Positions 42,274 to 51,146 of a stretch of DNA of 64,000 nt are shown here, one piece after another (positions within the stretch are counted from its first letter, which is position 1; each line of letters starts with the position of its first letter). Origin of the DNA: Solibacillus sp040274725. GTDB lineage: Bacteria > Bacillota > Bacilli > Bacillales_A > Planococcaceae. Location: positions 124,001 through 188,000 of the forward strand of contig JBEMAQ010000004.1 of NCBI GenBank assembly GCA_040274725.1. Reading direction: 5' to 3'. The notes beneath the pieces were generated by a model, which saw nothing but the letters and a program-made list of their open reading frames with translations, was not told the DNA's origin and did not search any database. Both the position numbers and the translations under genes were made by a program.

Positions 42274-42876
42274 CTAAAATCGTACTTCATACCAAGCTTT
42301 CGCCTTCTCAACCTCGCTCATCGTCAACTGATGACCAAAGTTTTCCCACGTAAGTTCTACGTCAGCCCCAGCCGCGCTAAGTAGTGCTTCAAGGTCTGTC
42401 GCCTCATGCGGTGCACACATCGGGTCATTTGTCCCTGCTGCCATAAATACCGGTGTGCCCGCATGTGCAGGCAATTTCGCCGCGCGGTTCGGCACCATTG
42501 GATGATGGAGGATCGCACCGGCTAACGCGTCGCTATAATTAAATAGTAAGTTGGCCGCGATATTCGCACCATTTGAATAACCAATGGCAATGACACGCGC
42601 ACGGTTAAAGCCGTACTTGCTAGCTGCATCGTCAATAAATGCTTTTAGCTCCGCTGTACGCTTCTCTAAATCGTCCATATCAAATACGCCTTCCGCAAGT
42701 CGACGGAAGAAGCGCGGCATGCCATTCTCTAACACATTACCACGCACACTTAGCACACTCGCCTCCGCATCAATCATATCCGCTAGTGCGAGCAAGCTAT
42801 TTTCATCACCGCCTGTACCGTGCAGCAATAAAAGTACCGGCTTCTCTGCACTGCCCTGTCGAAAAATATGTTGCAT
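42274..42876 (-). CDS. mhqD: Carboxylesterase of the MhqD type
   Basis: This 200-residue alpha/beta hydrolase has the oxyanion segment LLLHGTGGDENS, nucleophile elbow GYSNGAN (Ser101), Asp in GTNDPM and His in FGHQLTM. This arrangement is that of small carboxylesterases such as B. subtilis MhqD. The gene lies 11 bases after the dioxygenase gene, in the same order as B. subtilis mhqO-mhqD. MhqD helps in resistance to quinones. AGGAGG precedes the ATG. Confidence 0.85.
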   Translation of the reverse strand: MQHIFRQGSAEKPVLLLLHGTGGDENSLLALADMIDAEASVLSVRGNVLENGMPRFFRRLAEGVFDMDDLEKRTAELKAFIDDAASKYGFNRARVIAIGYSNGANIAANLLFNYSDALAGAILHHPMVPNRAAKLPAHAGTPVFMAAGTNDPMCAPHEATDLEALLSAAGADVELTWENFGHQLTMSEVEKAKAWYEVRF

Positions 42877-42887
42877 GAAAACCCCTC

Positions 42888-43874
42888 CTACTCGTACTCT
42901 TTCTCAAAGACCTGCGTGCTGCGTACTGTATCAATTGGGCGTACAACCGATTCAATATAGTCACGACGTCCTTCTAAAAACGGTGGTAACGATAGTTTTT
43001 CGCCCACTGTTTCATACGGCTCGTCACCCATAAAGCCTGGGCCGTCTGTTGCCCACTCAAATAAAATACCTTGTGCTACACGCACATATAATGACTCGAA
43101 GAAGAAGCGATTCACGTAACCTGATGTACCAAAGCCAAAGCCTTCCATGCGCTCAATCCATTCATGTAGTACGCTCGTGTCATGCACACGGAATGCGGCG
43201 TGATGTACTGTCCCAAAGCCTTGACGCCCAACAGGAAGTACCGTGTTATGCTCGACAATAACCGAAGCACCATTGCCACCTGTCCCTACCTCAAATAAAT
43301 GCAGGTCGCCCGCGCTTGCCACCTCGCGCATCAGCATCGCTTTTTCTAGCACCTCTTTAAAATGATCAAACTGGGCAATGCGAATGTGCACCGGCCCAAG
43401 TCCTGTAATCGCAAATTCTAGTGGAATCGGACCTTTTTGCCACGGCGTACCTGATTCAATGCCGACGTTATTTTCATCTGAGATTAGCATATATTGCTGG
43501 TCGTCAAAATCGACAAATGATAACGTTTTTTTACCGAACTGCTCTTTGATCCCTGTGTGTGCCACTTGCAAGCGGTCAAGGCGTTTCACCCAGTAGTCAA
43601 GTGCTACATCCGTTGGCACGCGGAACCCTGTTTTGTAAATTTCATTCGTGCCGTGCACCCCTTTTGGAATACCCGGGAAATCAAAGAACGTCATATCTGT
43701 CCCAGCAGAGCCTTTGTCATCTGCGAAAAATAAGTGGTATGTTTGAATATCATCCTGGTTCACTGTTTTCTTTACTAAACGCATCCCAAGTACATTCGTG
43801 AAAAACGCATAGTTCTTTTCTGCGCTTGATGTAATCGCTGTTACATGATGTAATCCTTTTAATTCGTTGACCAT
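42888..43874 (-). CDS. mhqO: Ring-cleaving dioxygenase of the MhqO type
   Basis: This 328-residue protein has two vicinal-oxygen-chelate halves. The metal ligands are His in GLHHVTAITS (about residue 9), His in GFGTVHHAAFRV and Glu in QGILFEWATDGPG. The length and pattern match MhqO/MhqA-type glyoxalase-fold dioxygenases that open hydroquinone-like rings. The start at 43874 (MVNELKG) follows GAGGAGGG. It sits between mhqR- and mhqD-like genes, all on the minus strand. Confidence 0.88.
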   Translation of the reverse strand: MVNELKGLHHVTAITSSAEKNYAFFTNVLGMRLVKKTVNQDDIQTYHLFFADDKGSAGTDMTFFDFPGIPKGVHGTNEIYKTGFRVPTDVALDYWVKRLDRLQVAHTGIKEQFGKKTLSFVDFDDQQYMLISDENNVGIESGTPWQKGPIPLEFAITGLGPVHIRIAQFDHFKEVLEKAMLMREVASAGDLHLFEVGTGGNGASVIVEHNTVLPVGRQGFGTVHHAAFRVHDTSVLHEWIERMEGFGFGTSGYVNRFFFESLYVRVAQGILFEWATDGPGFMGDEPYETVGEKLSLPPFLEGRRDYIESVVRPIDTVRSTQVFEKEYE

Positions 43875-43931
43875 TATAAATCCCTCCTCAAATTGTCTCG
43901 CTTTCGAGATATTCACGTAAAATTTTTTGTT

Positions 43932-44366
43932 TTATAGTTGTTCGGCACGGTAGCCTATTTTCTTTAATAGTTCAATGGTTTGCTCTAGTTCTTGCTCGGT
44001 TAGTTCATCAAAAATAGTCGTAATTTGCTTCGTATGCTGCGGAAAAATGCGTTCCATATAGGCAGTACCCTCTTTTGTAATGTGTGCAAACGTCACGCGG
44101 CGGTCTTCCGGGCAAGCTCGGCGCTTCACATAGCCCTTTTTCTCCAGCTTATCGACGACGTACGTAATACTGCTGCTTGCGATTAATACCTTTTTGCCAA
44201 TCACTTGAATGGGTTGCTCGCCTTTATGATGCAGTAATTCTAGCACGGCGAATTCCGTCAAATTCAAATCATATTGTGCAATATCCTTGCGCGCCACTTC
44301 CTCGACATGCTGCGCGGTTCTAAGTAAAACCGTAAAAGCCTTCATGCGCTTATCTGAATGATTCAT
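43932..44366 (-). CDS. mhqR: MarR-family repressor of the MhqR type
   Basis: This 144-residue protein has the MarR winged helix (DLNLTEFAVLELLHHKGEQP, then SSSITYVVDKLEKKGYVKRR and the wing CPEDRRVTFAHITKEG). It is followed directly by ring-cleaving dioxygenase and esterase genes and preceded by a near-match to the MhqR operator. In B. subtilis MhqR represses such genes and releases on quinone stress. AAGGAG precedes the ATG. The homology-based symbol is tentative. Confidence 0.85.
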   Translation of the reverse strand: MNHSDKRMKAFTVLLRTAQHVEEVARKDIAQYDLNLTEFAVLELLHHKGEQPIQVIGKKVLIASSSITYVVDKLEKKGYVKRRACPEDRRVTFAHITKEGTAYMERIFPQHTKQITTIFDELTEQELEQTIELLKKIGYRAEQL

Positions 44367-44394
44367 GTCATCACTCCTTTACTTCGAATTAAAG

Positions 44395-44412
44395 TATCTT
44401 TAATTCGAGATA
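44395..44412. promoter_or_regulatory. MhqR-type operator
   Basis: TATCTTTAATTCGAGATA differs at only two positions from the B. subtilis MhqR site TATCTCGAATTCGAGATA. It overlaps a second dyad (TCGAATTAAAG and CTTTAATTCGA), 29-46 bases before the repressor start. It predicts autorepression of mhqR-mhqO-mhqD. Confidence 0.75.
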
Positions 44413-44446
44413 AATATATCATGGATACAAAGCTCTGTCAAATGAT

Positions 44447-44537
44447 TAGAAAAACACATGACGCGCCAAATAGCACGTCATGATGTATTTTCTTATCTTA
44501 TGTGGATTTCCTTGAAAACTTATACTTTCCTATCCCC
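44447..44537 (+). repeat. Interspersed repeat family B, copy 2
   Basis: The segment opens TAGAAAAACACATGACGCGC, passes through GTGGATTTCCTTGAAAA and ends near TATACTTTCC. It matches 33209-33297 over about 88 bases. CATGACG and CGTCATG form a 7-bp dyad within it. It lies between mhqR and the 80-residue gene. Confidence 0.75.
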
Positions 44538-44547
44538 TAATAAAATA

Positions 44548-44575
44548 CTCCTGCGCATAAAGCATGCACAGGAGC
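44548..44575 (-). terminator. Hairpin after the 80-residue gene
   Basis: CTCCTG and CAGGAG flank further paired TGCAT/ATGCG bases around GCTTT, followed on the minus strand by TATTTTAT. Confidence 0.7.
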
Positions 44576-44580
44576 ATAAA

Positions 44581-44823
44581 CTACGAACGCGGCGCATTTC
44601 GCCCAACACGAATGCTGCCTGGAATTTGATTCAGATCATCTAAATCACTGTCTACTTCTGCCTTTTCCTTTAACGGCTCTGGCGGAATATCATCTACTGT
44701 ATCCACTTCCGCCGCATGAACAAGCATCGCAATTGCATCATTATACGATAAACCAAATGCTTCATTTAACAGCTTTACTTCATCAATGTCTGTTCCCGCA
44801 ACTGTGAATTGTTTTTCTTTCAT
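44581..44823 (-). CDS. 80-residue hypothetical protein
   Basis: The product begins MKEKQFTVAGTDIDEVKLLN and has a helical middle (YNDAIAMLVHAAEV), then an acidic proline-containing tail ending RVGRNAPRS. GGAGG lies seven bases before the ATG at 44823. The first half has the look of small Bacillales proteins related to gamma-type small acid-soluble spore or YfhD-like proteins, but no family is confirmed. It is probably real. Confidence 0.6.
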   Translation of the reverse strand: MKEKQFTVAGTDIDEVKLLNEAFGLSYNDAIAMLVHAAEVDTVDDIPPEPLKEKAEVDSDLDDLNQIPGSIRVGRNAPRS

Positions 44824-45098
44824 TGGCACACCTCCAACTATAGAATGTGCTGTTTTATTTTTATTATGAAAGCTATTTTAAACGCGAGAAAAATTCGGCT
44901 AAAAACTTTATTACTATATCAATCTCACCTAGAAAACTATTCACACAAAATGAAAGCGTTACCAAACTGAACCTTGATAGCACTGAACTTTAAAACTAAA
45001 TCCCCTTTCCTTCACAAGAAAATTATTTTTGATTTTTCTGACAAAATATCTTTTTTAAAATAATTCTAAATGTTACAATAATTGTAGGAGGGATGTCT

Positions 45099-45566
45099 AT
45101 GAAAGAGAAATTAATGGATCAAGCTGTACAAATGGCTTTCGAAAGTGCACAAACAAAAAATGGCGGCCCATTTGGCGCAGTCATTGTAAGAAACGGAGAA
45201 ATTGTTGGGATTGGTAAAAATTCAGTCACAACAAAAAATGATCCAACTGCCCATGCAGAGGTCATGGCCATTCGTGATGCTTGCCAAAACTTAAATACAT
45301 TTCAATTAGATGATTGCGAGATTTATACCTCTTGCGAACCTTGCCCGATGTGTCTCGGTGCGATTTACTGGGCACGCCTAAACAAAATTTATTATGCAGC
45401 GACACAACATGATGCCGCGCAAATTGGCTTTGACGATAACTTCATTTACGTGGAGCTTGCAAAAGAGAAGACCGAGCGCTTCATCCCAATGAATCAGCTG
45501 CAGCCAGAAGGTTATTTAAAACCATTTAATTATTGGCACTCCACGACAGAAAAAATTGCTTATTAA
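45099..45566 (+). CDS. guaD: Guanine deaminase
   Basis: GuaD converts guanine to xanthine and ammonia. The 155-residue product is of the CDA fold. PTAHAEVMAIR supplies zinc ligand His52 and catalytic Glu54; SCEPCPMCLGAIYWA supplies Cys82 and Cys85. The sequence closely follows B. subtilis GuaD, including the domain-swap C-terminus. The second ATG (45099) is preferred because AGGAGG lies seven bases ahead and only one ahead of ATG 45093. It feeds xanthine to the dehydrogenase encoded downstream on the opposite strand. Confidence 0.95.
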   Translation: MKEKLMDQAVQMAFESAQTKNGGPFGAVIVRNGEIVGIGKNSVTTKNDPTAHAEVMAIRDACQNLNTFQLDDCEIYTSCEPCPMCLGAIYWARLNKIYYAATQHDAAQIGFDDNFIYVELAKEKTERFIPMNQLQPEGYLKPFNYWHSTTEKIAY

Positions 45567-45571
45567 ACAAC

Positions 45572-45602
45572 AAGAGAATCCGGTATATCGGATTCTCTTT
45601 TT
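45572..45602 (+). terminator. Intrinsic terminator after guaD
   Basis: AAGAGAATCCG and CGGATTCTCTT pair around GTATAT and are followed by six T. Confidence 0.92.
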
Positions 45603-45604
45603 TC

Positions 45605-45621
45605 ATGCGCTAGTATCGCAT
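45605..45621. repeat. Small stem-loop shared with the 12.45-kb hairpin
   Basis: ATGCG-CTAGTAT-CGCAT resembles GTGC-TAGTATC-GCAC at 12468-12482, 13 of 15 bases alike over GCGCTAGTATCGCAT. It may be a reused terminator piece. Confidence 0.4.
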
Positions 45622-45650
45622 TTGCCGCTCTTTGCGCTAGACATCATTCA

Positions 45651-45684
45651 AGGTGCACAAAAAGCATCTGCTTTTCGTGCACCT
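45651..45684 (-). terminator. Intrinsic terminator after the nucleoside transporter operon
   Basis: AGGTGCAC and GTGCACCT enclose a second stem AAAAGC/GCTTTT around a four-base loop, nine bases after the stop codon of the minus-strand lipoprotein gene. Confidence 0.75.
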
Positions 45685-45692
45685 CGCATTCA

Positions 45693-46826
45693 CTACTGTG
45701 GAATACTACCTTTAACCCCTTTTACAAGCCAGTTCATTGATAAAATATCTTCAATGGCTAATGACTCACCTTCAGCAACGCGTAGCTCGCCGTTGTTGTC
45801 GTAGATAGGACCTGTGAAAATATCGATTTCGCCTGCCGTAATGGCCTGCTCAATTTCTTTTACTTGTGCTTGTACATCTTCTGGTACGTTTTTACCGAAT
45901 GGTGCGATTGCCGCCATGCCTTCTTTTAAACCACCTAAGTAAGCATCGGATTTCCATGTACCATCAATCCAAGACTGAATTGTTGCTACATAGTAGTCAC
46001 CCCAGTGAATAACGGCATTTGTAATGTACGTTTCTGGTGCGTATTCGCTCATATCCGCGTCATTCCCCATGCCCCACACATTACGCTGTGCAGCTGCTTG
46101 AATACCTGCTGGCGAATCTTGATAATTCGCTAAAATATCAATTCCTTGGTCAAGTAATGTTTCCGCTGCTTGACGCTCAGCTGTTGGGTCAAACCATGTG
46201 TTACTCCATACAACCGGTACTTCGATGTCTGGATTAAGTGTTTGTGCTGCTAATGTAAAGGCATTAATTGTGTAAATAACTTCAGGAATTGGAAATGCAC
46301 CAACATACCCGATTTTGCCGTTTTCTGTCATGTTACCCGCTGCAATCCCTGCTAAGTAACCTGATTCCCAGCCTTTCACTTGATATGTACCCACGTTGTC
46401 AGCTGTTTTGTAGCCTGTTGCATGTAAAAATACAACATCCGGATATCTTTTCGCGACATTGATTGTTGGGTCCATATAGCCATAGCTTGTTGTGAAGACG
46501 ATATCGTGATTTTGCGCTAACTCTTCAATCACACGCTCTGAATCGGGACCTTCTGGCACGTTTTCTACCGTTGTTGACGTGATGCCAAATGTCGTATCCA
46601 CTAATTCGCGCCCTTCATCATGCGTCTTTGTCCAACCACCATCAGATGGTACACCGATGTAAACAAAGGCCACGCGCGGTGTTTTTTCTTCCGATGTTTC
46701 TGCTGGTGCTGGTGTTTCTGGTGTGTCTGCTGCCGCTGATTTTTCTTCTTCCTTCGCTGCCTGTGAACATGCACCTAGCATTAATACTAAGGCAAATAAT
46801 AATGTTGTCATCAACCATTTTTTCAT
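45693..46826 (-). CDS. nupN: BMP-family nucleoside-binding lipoprotein
   Basis: This 377-residue protein has a lipoprotein signal (LMLGAC, Cys about 20) and a low-complexity Ala/Glu/Thr/Pro linker. A PnrA/BMP fold follows (VAFVYIGVPSDGGWTKTHDEG, HNHDIVFTTSYGYMD-like segment, IGYVGAFPIPEVIYTINAF). Members bind purine nucleosides or bases. It follows the two permeases in the operon, and the neighbouring xanthine dehydrogenase supports a purine role. The ATG at 46826 has AAGGAG ahead. The symbol follows B. subtilis NupN by analogy. Confidence 0.85.
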   Translation of the reverse strand: MKKWLMTTLLFALVLMLGACSQAAKEEEKSAAADTPETPAPAETSEEKTPRVAFVYIGVPSDGGWTKTHDEGRELVDTTFGITSTTVENVPEGPDSERVIEELAQNHDIVFTTSYGYMDPTINVAKRYPDVVFLHATGYKTADNVGTYQVKGWESGYLAGIAAGNMTENGKIGYVGAFPIPEVIYTINAFTLAAQTLNPDIEVPVVWSNTWFDPTAERQAAETLLDQGIDILANYQDSPAGIQAAAQRNVWGMGNDADMSEYAPETYITNAVIHWGDYYVATIQSWIDGTWKSDAYLGGLKEGMAAIAPFGKNVPEDVQAQVKEIEQAITAGEIDIFTGPIYDNNGELRVAEGESLAIEDILSMNWLVKGVKGSIPQ

Positions 46827-46947
46827 AAAATCCACTCCTTATCGTCTCATTAATTTATAAAATGCCTACATTCTTTTCGACACCACCACCTTTAAAATTA
46901 AAAGCATAATATAGTTGAAGTGTTTTGGCTCAATCTAAGTTAAGACA

Positions 46948-47877
46948 TTAAAATCGCTGTTCCCTAAAATACGGTGCGCCGAGTGATTGCGGCTCAATGG
47001 ACGGCTTGTTGCGATTTTTCCAGCCAATAAACATAAGTACAAGGATCGTTGCAACATACGGAATCATTTTTAAGAAGTACGACGGAATGCCTAAATCAAA
47101 GAGCTGCATACGGAAGCCTAGTGAATCAAGCCCGCCGAAGAAGTAAGCACCAAACAGGGCATAAATCGGATTCCAGCGTGCAAAAATGATTAACGCGATT
47201 GCAATCCAGCCACGACCAGATGTCATGCCTTCGATCCACGATGGTGAATACACGAGCACTAAATAAAAGCCGGCCACTCCCATTAGCATTGCCCCTGCTA
47301 CGACGTGGAAATAACGAATTTTGACAACCGAAACACCCATCGCGTCCGACGTCGAGGGATTATCACCGACCGCCTTTAAATGTAGGCCCCAAGACGTCTT
47401 ATACATGTAAATATATAAAATGATGGAAAGAAGGATACTGCCCCAAATAAAAATGTTCAACTGTGAAAAGATTGTTCCGATAAACGGAATGTTTTGTAAA
47501 AAGGATAAATCGACTTTTGGAATCGACACAGGAATGGCCACTCCGGCAACCGATTTTCCGATGTAGGCACTAAAGCCTGTACCAAAGAGCGTAATCGCTA
47601 AGCCACTGACAATTTGATTTGTACGTAATGTGATACAAAGAAACGCATGCACAAGCCCTAGTAAACCGGAGCTAATGAGTGTGACAACTAATGTAATGAG
47701 TAAATTTTCCGTTTGAATATACACAATGGCAGCAGTTACTGCACCGACGAGCATAATTCCCTCGGTTCCTAAGTTGATAATGCCGGCCTTTTCATTTAAA
47801 ATCCCGCCAAGCACAGCAAACAGCAACGTCGTCCCTCCGGAAATGGCTGCAACGATTATGAGTGGAATCATCTCCAT
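46948..47877 (-). CDS. nupQ: Nucleoside ABC transporter permease (NupQ-like)
   Basis: This 309-residue membrane protein of the branched-chain/ribose permease superfamily has about nine spans. The conserved GILNEKAGIINLGTEGIML occurs near the start and SPSWIEGMTSGRGWIAIAL in the C-terminal half, both typical of the second permease paired with BMP proteins. AAAGGAGG precedes the ATG. It lies 85 bases after the first permease gene. Confidence 0.9.
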   Translation of the reverse strand: MEMIPLIIVAAISGGTTLLFAVLGGILNEKAGIINLGTEGIMLVGAVTAAIVYIQTENLLITLVVTLISSGLLGLVHAFLCITLRTNQIVSGLAITLFGTGFSAYIGKSVAGVAIPVSIPKVDLSFLQNIPFIGTIFSQLNIFIWGSILLSIILYIYMYKTSWGLHLKAVGDNPSTSDAMGVSVVKIRYFHVVAGAMLMGVAGFYLVLVYSPSWIEGMTSGRGWIAIALIIFARWNPIYALFGAYFFGGLDSLGFRMQLFDLGIPSYFLKMIPYVATILVLMFIGWKNRNKPSIEPQSLGAPYFREQRF

Positions 47878-47962
47878 TGTTGTAGCCTCCTTTGATATTT
47901 TTTATTTTCAGGTGTCCAGGCATTCGCGTTCGTCCCCACGAATCAAAACGAATGCGCTGTTG

Positions 47963-49078
47963 TTAATTCACGCGTTTTAAACGATATTTACTTAGCATTT
48001 CACCTGCGAGTAAGCAAATTAAAATGAGTCCTTGTAGCATCGATGAAAACGATGAGGGTAAGCCGATTGTCTGCACACTATACCCCCCAACAATTAAGCT
48101 ACCGATAAAGAGCGACGTAATGATCATTGCCCACGGATTTAATTTTGCTAGCCATGCAACGATGATGGCCGTATAGCCGTAACCTGGCGAAATTCCGTAC
48201 ATTAAACGCTGCGCGACACCTGACACTTCAATCGCACCCGCAAAACCTGCAAGACCACCACTCATCATCATGACGATTAAAATATGCTTGTTAATTTTAA
48301 TGCCTGCATTTTGTGCAGCAATTGGGTTGGAGCCGAGTAATTTCAGCTCGTAGCCCCAGCGTGTTTTAGCAAGTAAAAAGGCGAAAATGATTACGGTAAT
48401 AATGGCAAAAATTAACCCCATATGAAGACGTGTACCGCCGATATTCGCTAGTACTTGAAACGGGTTAAAGATGGGTGTACCAGGGAAGTTAAAGCCTTCT
48501 GGATCACGCCAAGGTTGATACACAAGATAATCTAGTAAAAGAATGGCAACATAGTTGAGCATTAGCGATGTGATGAGCTCATTTACTTTAAAGTACGTTC
48601 TCGGAATCGCTGTCAATAAACCCCAAACTGCTCCAAGCGCAATCCCCATCACCATCATGAGTGGTATGTATAATAAACCCGGCAAGTTCGGCAAATAGAT
48701 TGTCATCGCCGTAGCACCGATTGCACCTAAGATGAATTGCCCTTCTGCACCGATATTGTAAATGGAAATTTTATAAGCAATGGCAACACCGAGCCCACAT
48801 AATAACAGTGGAATGGCTTTAACAATCGTTTCACTAATGCCGAAACTCGAGCCAAATGCACCGTACATCATTTTGCTGTACACCGTAATCGGATTCATAC
48901 CGTTCAGTAGGATGAAAATCGCACTAATAATGAGTGCAACAGCCACTGATGCCACTGGAATCCACCAGCCCCCTGCTTTTTTGTGTGGGTCATATTGCAG
49001 GCGGTACGGAATAATTGCTTTCTTTTTCGTTTTTTCTACTTCGACCGGTAATTGTTCAACCGACGTTTTTTGCGTCAT
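47963..49078 (-). CDS. nupP: Nucleoside ABC transporter permease (NupP-like)
   Basis: This 371-residue permease has a charged N-terminal tail of about 40 residues, then about nine spans. It has IYNIGAEGQFILGAIGAT and the later PGYGYTAIIVAWLAKLNP, matching the first-permease type of BMP-linked transporters. The ATG at 49078 lies within the end of the ATPase gene and has AAGGTG ahead, indicating translational coupling. It works with the ATPase, the second permease and the BMP lipoprotein. Confidence 0.9.
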   Translation of the reverse strand: MTQKTSVEQLPVEVEKTKKKAIIPYRLQYDPHKKAGGWWIPVASVAVALIISAIFILLNGMNPITVYSKMMYGAFGSSFGISETIVKAIPLLLCGLGVAIAYKISIYNIGAEGQFILGAIGATAMTIYLPNLPGLLYIPLMMVMGIALGAVWGLLTAIPRTYFKVNELITSLMLNYVAILLLDYLVYQPWRDPEGFNFPGTPIFNPFQVLANIGGTRLHMGLIFAIITVIIFAFLLAKTRWGYELKLLGSNPIAAQNAGIKINKHILIVMMMSGGLAGFAGAIEVSGVAQRLMYGISPGYGYTAIIVAWLAKLNPWAMIITSLFIGSLIVGGYSVQTIGLPSSFSSMLQGLILICLLAGEMLSKYRLKRVN

Positions 49079-50612
49079 TGCTGTCACCTTCTTTATACGT
49101 TAATCCTGCCATTAATTGTCCGATGACCTTTTTATCCGCCTCGTCACGATGAATAACACCGTTAATTTTGCCGTTATAAAGCACAAGAATTTTGTCGGAT
49201 AGCTGCATGACTTCATCTAAATCCTCAGAAATGAGTAAAGTACCACTGCCCTTCTCCTTTAGCGCTAACAGCATCTCATGCACTGCCTTTGTCGCACCAA
49301 CATCTAGCCCTTGTGTTGGGTGAACGGCAATCATGAGCTTCGGATTTAAATCCATCTCGCGGGCAAACAGTAACTTTTGCTGATTTCCACCTGACAGCTG
49401 ACGTACAGGGCTCACAAGGTCCGGTGTGCGCACATCAAACTTTTTCACAAGCTCCGCGCTCCATTCTGCATTCGGCTTTTGCTTCATAAAGCCTACTTTC
49501 GCACGGTCTGTCGTGCGGTACGATTTCATAAGTAAGTTTTCAACAATCCCAAGGCCACCCGCTAACCCGCTTTTCATCCGATTTTCTGGAATATGTGCAA
49601 TCCCTTTATCAATTAATTGCTGCACAGATGGTGTTTTTAATACCTCTCCGCTAAATCGCACATCTCCAGAAGTCCACGGCATGAGCCCGGTTAATGTTTC
49701 GGCTAGCTGCTTTTGCCCATTACCCGCAACACCTGCAACCCCAACAATTTCATGCTCCTGAATCGAAAAGTTGACGTGATCAATCGCGAGTAGGTTTTGC
49801 TTCGTTTTGACGACTAAATTTTCGACCTGTAAAATCGGGCTGCCTAGTGGGAGCGACGGAATGACGAGTTCACGCTCTGCCGCTTTTTCGACCATTAAGC
49901 TCGCTAAATGTTCGACGGATGTATCTTTACTGTCCATCTGTGCAATCATTTTCCCTTTTCGCATAATGGAAATACGGTCGGCAACAGACATTACTTCCTT
50001 TAATTTATGCGTTGTAATAATCATTGTTTTGCCGTCTTTTTTTAGCGCTAGCATCGTTTTAAGTAGTTGCTCTACCTCGCCTGGTGTCAGCACCGAGGTC
50101 GGCTCATCAAAAATGATGATGTCCGCTCCCTTATACAGCGTTTTCACGATTTCCACACGCTGCTGCTCACCAACTGACAGCTGCCAAATCGGGACATCTG
50201 TTGGGAATGTTAGTCCGTACTGTGCACTAATTTCCTCGATTTGCTGCTTCTTCTTTTTCAAGTAAGAAAAGCCGCGCCATTTCTGCGTCGTTTCGCCTAA
50301 AATAATATTTTCAATGGCCGTTAGTGTATCAACGAGACGGAAATTTTGGTGCACCATGCCAATGCCAAGCGTCATTGATTCCTTCGGTGAGCGAATCGTT
50401 GTGACTTCACCATTAATCGCAATCGTGCCGCTATCTGCACGGTAAATGCCTGAAAGCATACTCATAATCGTACTTTTACCGGCGCCATTCTCACCTAAAA
50501 GCGCATGAATTTCTCCCTTTTTCACTTGAAAATTGACGTCATCACTTGCTGTTACACTGCCGAATTTTTTGACAATATTTTTCATATCAATTGCATACAG
50601 TGATTGGTCCAT
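49056..50612 (-). CDS. nupO: Nucleoside ABC transporter ATPase, two-cassette (NupO-like)
   Basis: This 518-residue protein has two ABC domains. The first has GENGAGKST, LSVGEQQRVEIVK and IIFDEPTSVLTP; the second has the relaxed GVAGNGQKQL P-loop, LSGGNQQKLLFAREM and HPTQGLDVGA. This asymmetry is characteristic of sugar and nucleoside importers (RbsA/NupO type). It starts 15 bases after the iron-sulfur subunit gene of the dehydrogenase, behind GGGAGG, so import and oxidation genes are in one operon. Confidence 0.92.
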   Translation of the reverse strand: MDQSLYAIDMKNIVKKFGSVTASDDVNFQVKKGEIHALLGENGAGKSTIMSMLSGIYRADSGTIAINGEVTTIRSPKESMTLGIGMVHQNFRLVDTLTAIENIILGETTQKWRGFSYLKKKKQQIEEISAQYGLTFPTDVPIWQLSVGEQQRVEIVKTLYKGADIIIFDEPTSVLTPGEVEQLLKTMLALKKDGKTMIITTHKLKEVMSVADRISIMRKGKMIAQMDSKDTSVEHLASLMVEKAAERELVIPSLPLGSPILQVENLVVKTKQNLLAIDHVNFSIQEHEIVGVAGVAGNGQKQLAETLTGLMPWTSGDVRFSGEVLKTPSVQQLIDKGIAHIPENRMKSGLAGGLGIVENLLMKSYRTTDRAKVGFMKQKPNAEWSAELVKKFDVRTPDLVSPVRQLSGGNQQKLLFAREMDLNPKLMIAVHPTQGLDVGATKAVHEMLLALKEKGSGTLLISEDLDEVMQLSDKILVLYNGKINGVIHRDEADKKVIGQLMAGLTYKEGDSNDAKNVG

Positions 50613-50627
50613 TTTTTTCCCTCCCTT

Positions 50628-51146
50628 CTAATGCTGGGGTTGTTTGATGAGTGATTGCACAACGCGTAATACCCCGCCGTAGCCTGTGCAGCGGCAAAGA
50701 TTGCCGGCAAGTGCTTCTTTAATATCCGCTTCCTGCGGGTTTGGATTTTGGTCAAGCAGTGCTTTAACAGCAAGTACCATGCCCGATGTACAGTATCCGC
50801 ACTGGAAGCCACCCTCTGTTAAAAACGCCTGCTGCACTTCGTCTAGTGACACATTACGAAGCCCTTCAATTGTTGTAATCCTTTTGCCGTTTACTTGGTA
50901 GGCCATCATTAAGCAGCCATTGACTAACGCATCATCCACCAAAACTGAGCACGCCCCGCATCTGCCAATGCCACACGAGACTTTCGTTCCTGTCAAAGCG
51001 ATATAATCGCGCAAAATAACTGTGAGCTTTTCGGTTGGCGATACTTCGATGACATACAGCTCGTTATTGACTGTAAGGGATAACGTCATCAAGCCCGCTT
51101 TATCAGAAGTTTGAATATTCGGATAATTTTTCTGATTTACACCCAT
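50628..51146 (-). CDS. pucE: Xanthine dehydrogenase, [2Fe-2S] subunit
   Basis: This 172-residue protein has the plant-ferredoxin-like cluster CGIGRCGAC...NGC and the second cluster CGYCTSGM...NLCRCTGY, eight Cys in all, as in the small subunit of molybdenum hydroxylases. It passes electrons from the molybdenum centre to FAD. The N-terminus has about 20 extra residues. The ATG overlaps the end of the molybdenum-subunit gene, and AAAGGGG precedes it. The symbol is by analogy to B. subtilis pucE. Confidence 0.92.
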   Translation of the reverse strand: MGVNQKNYPNIQTSDKAGLMTLSLTVNNELYVIEVSPTEKLTVILRDYIALTGTKVSCGIGRCGACSVLVDDALVNGCLMMAYQVNGKRITTIEGLRNVSLDEVQQAFLTEGGFQCGYCTSGMVLAVKALLDQNPNPQEADIKEALAGNLCRCTGYGGVLRVVQSLIKQPQH

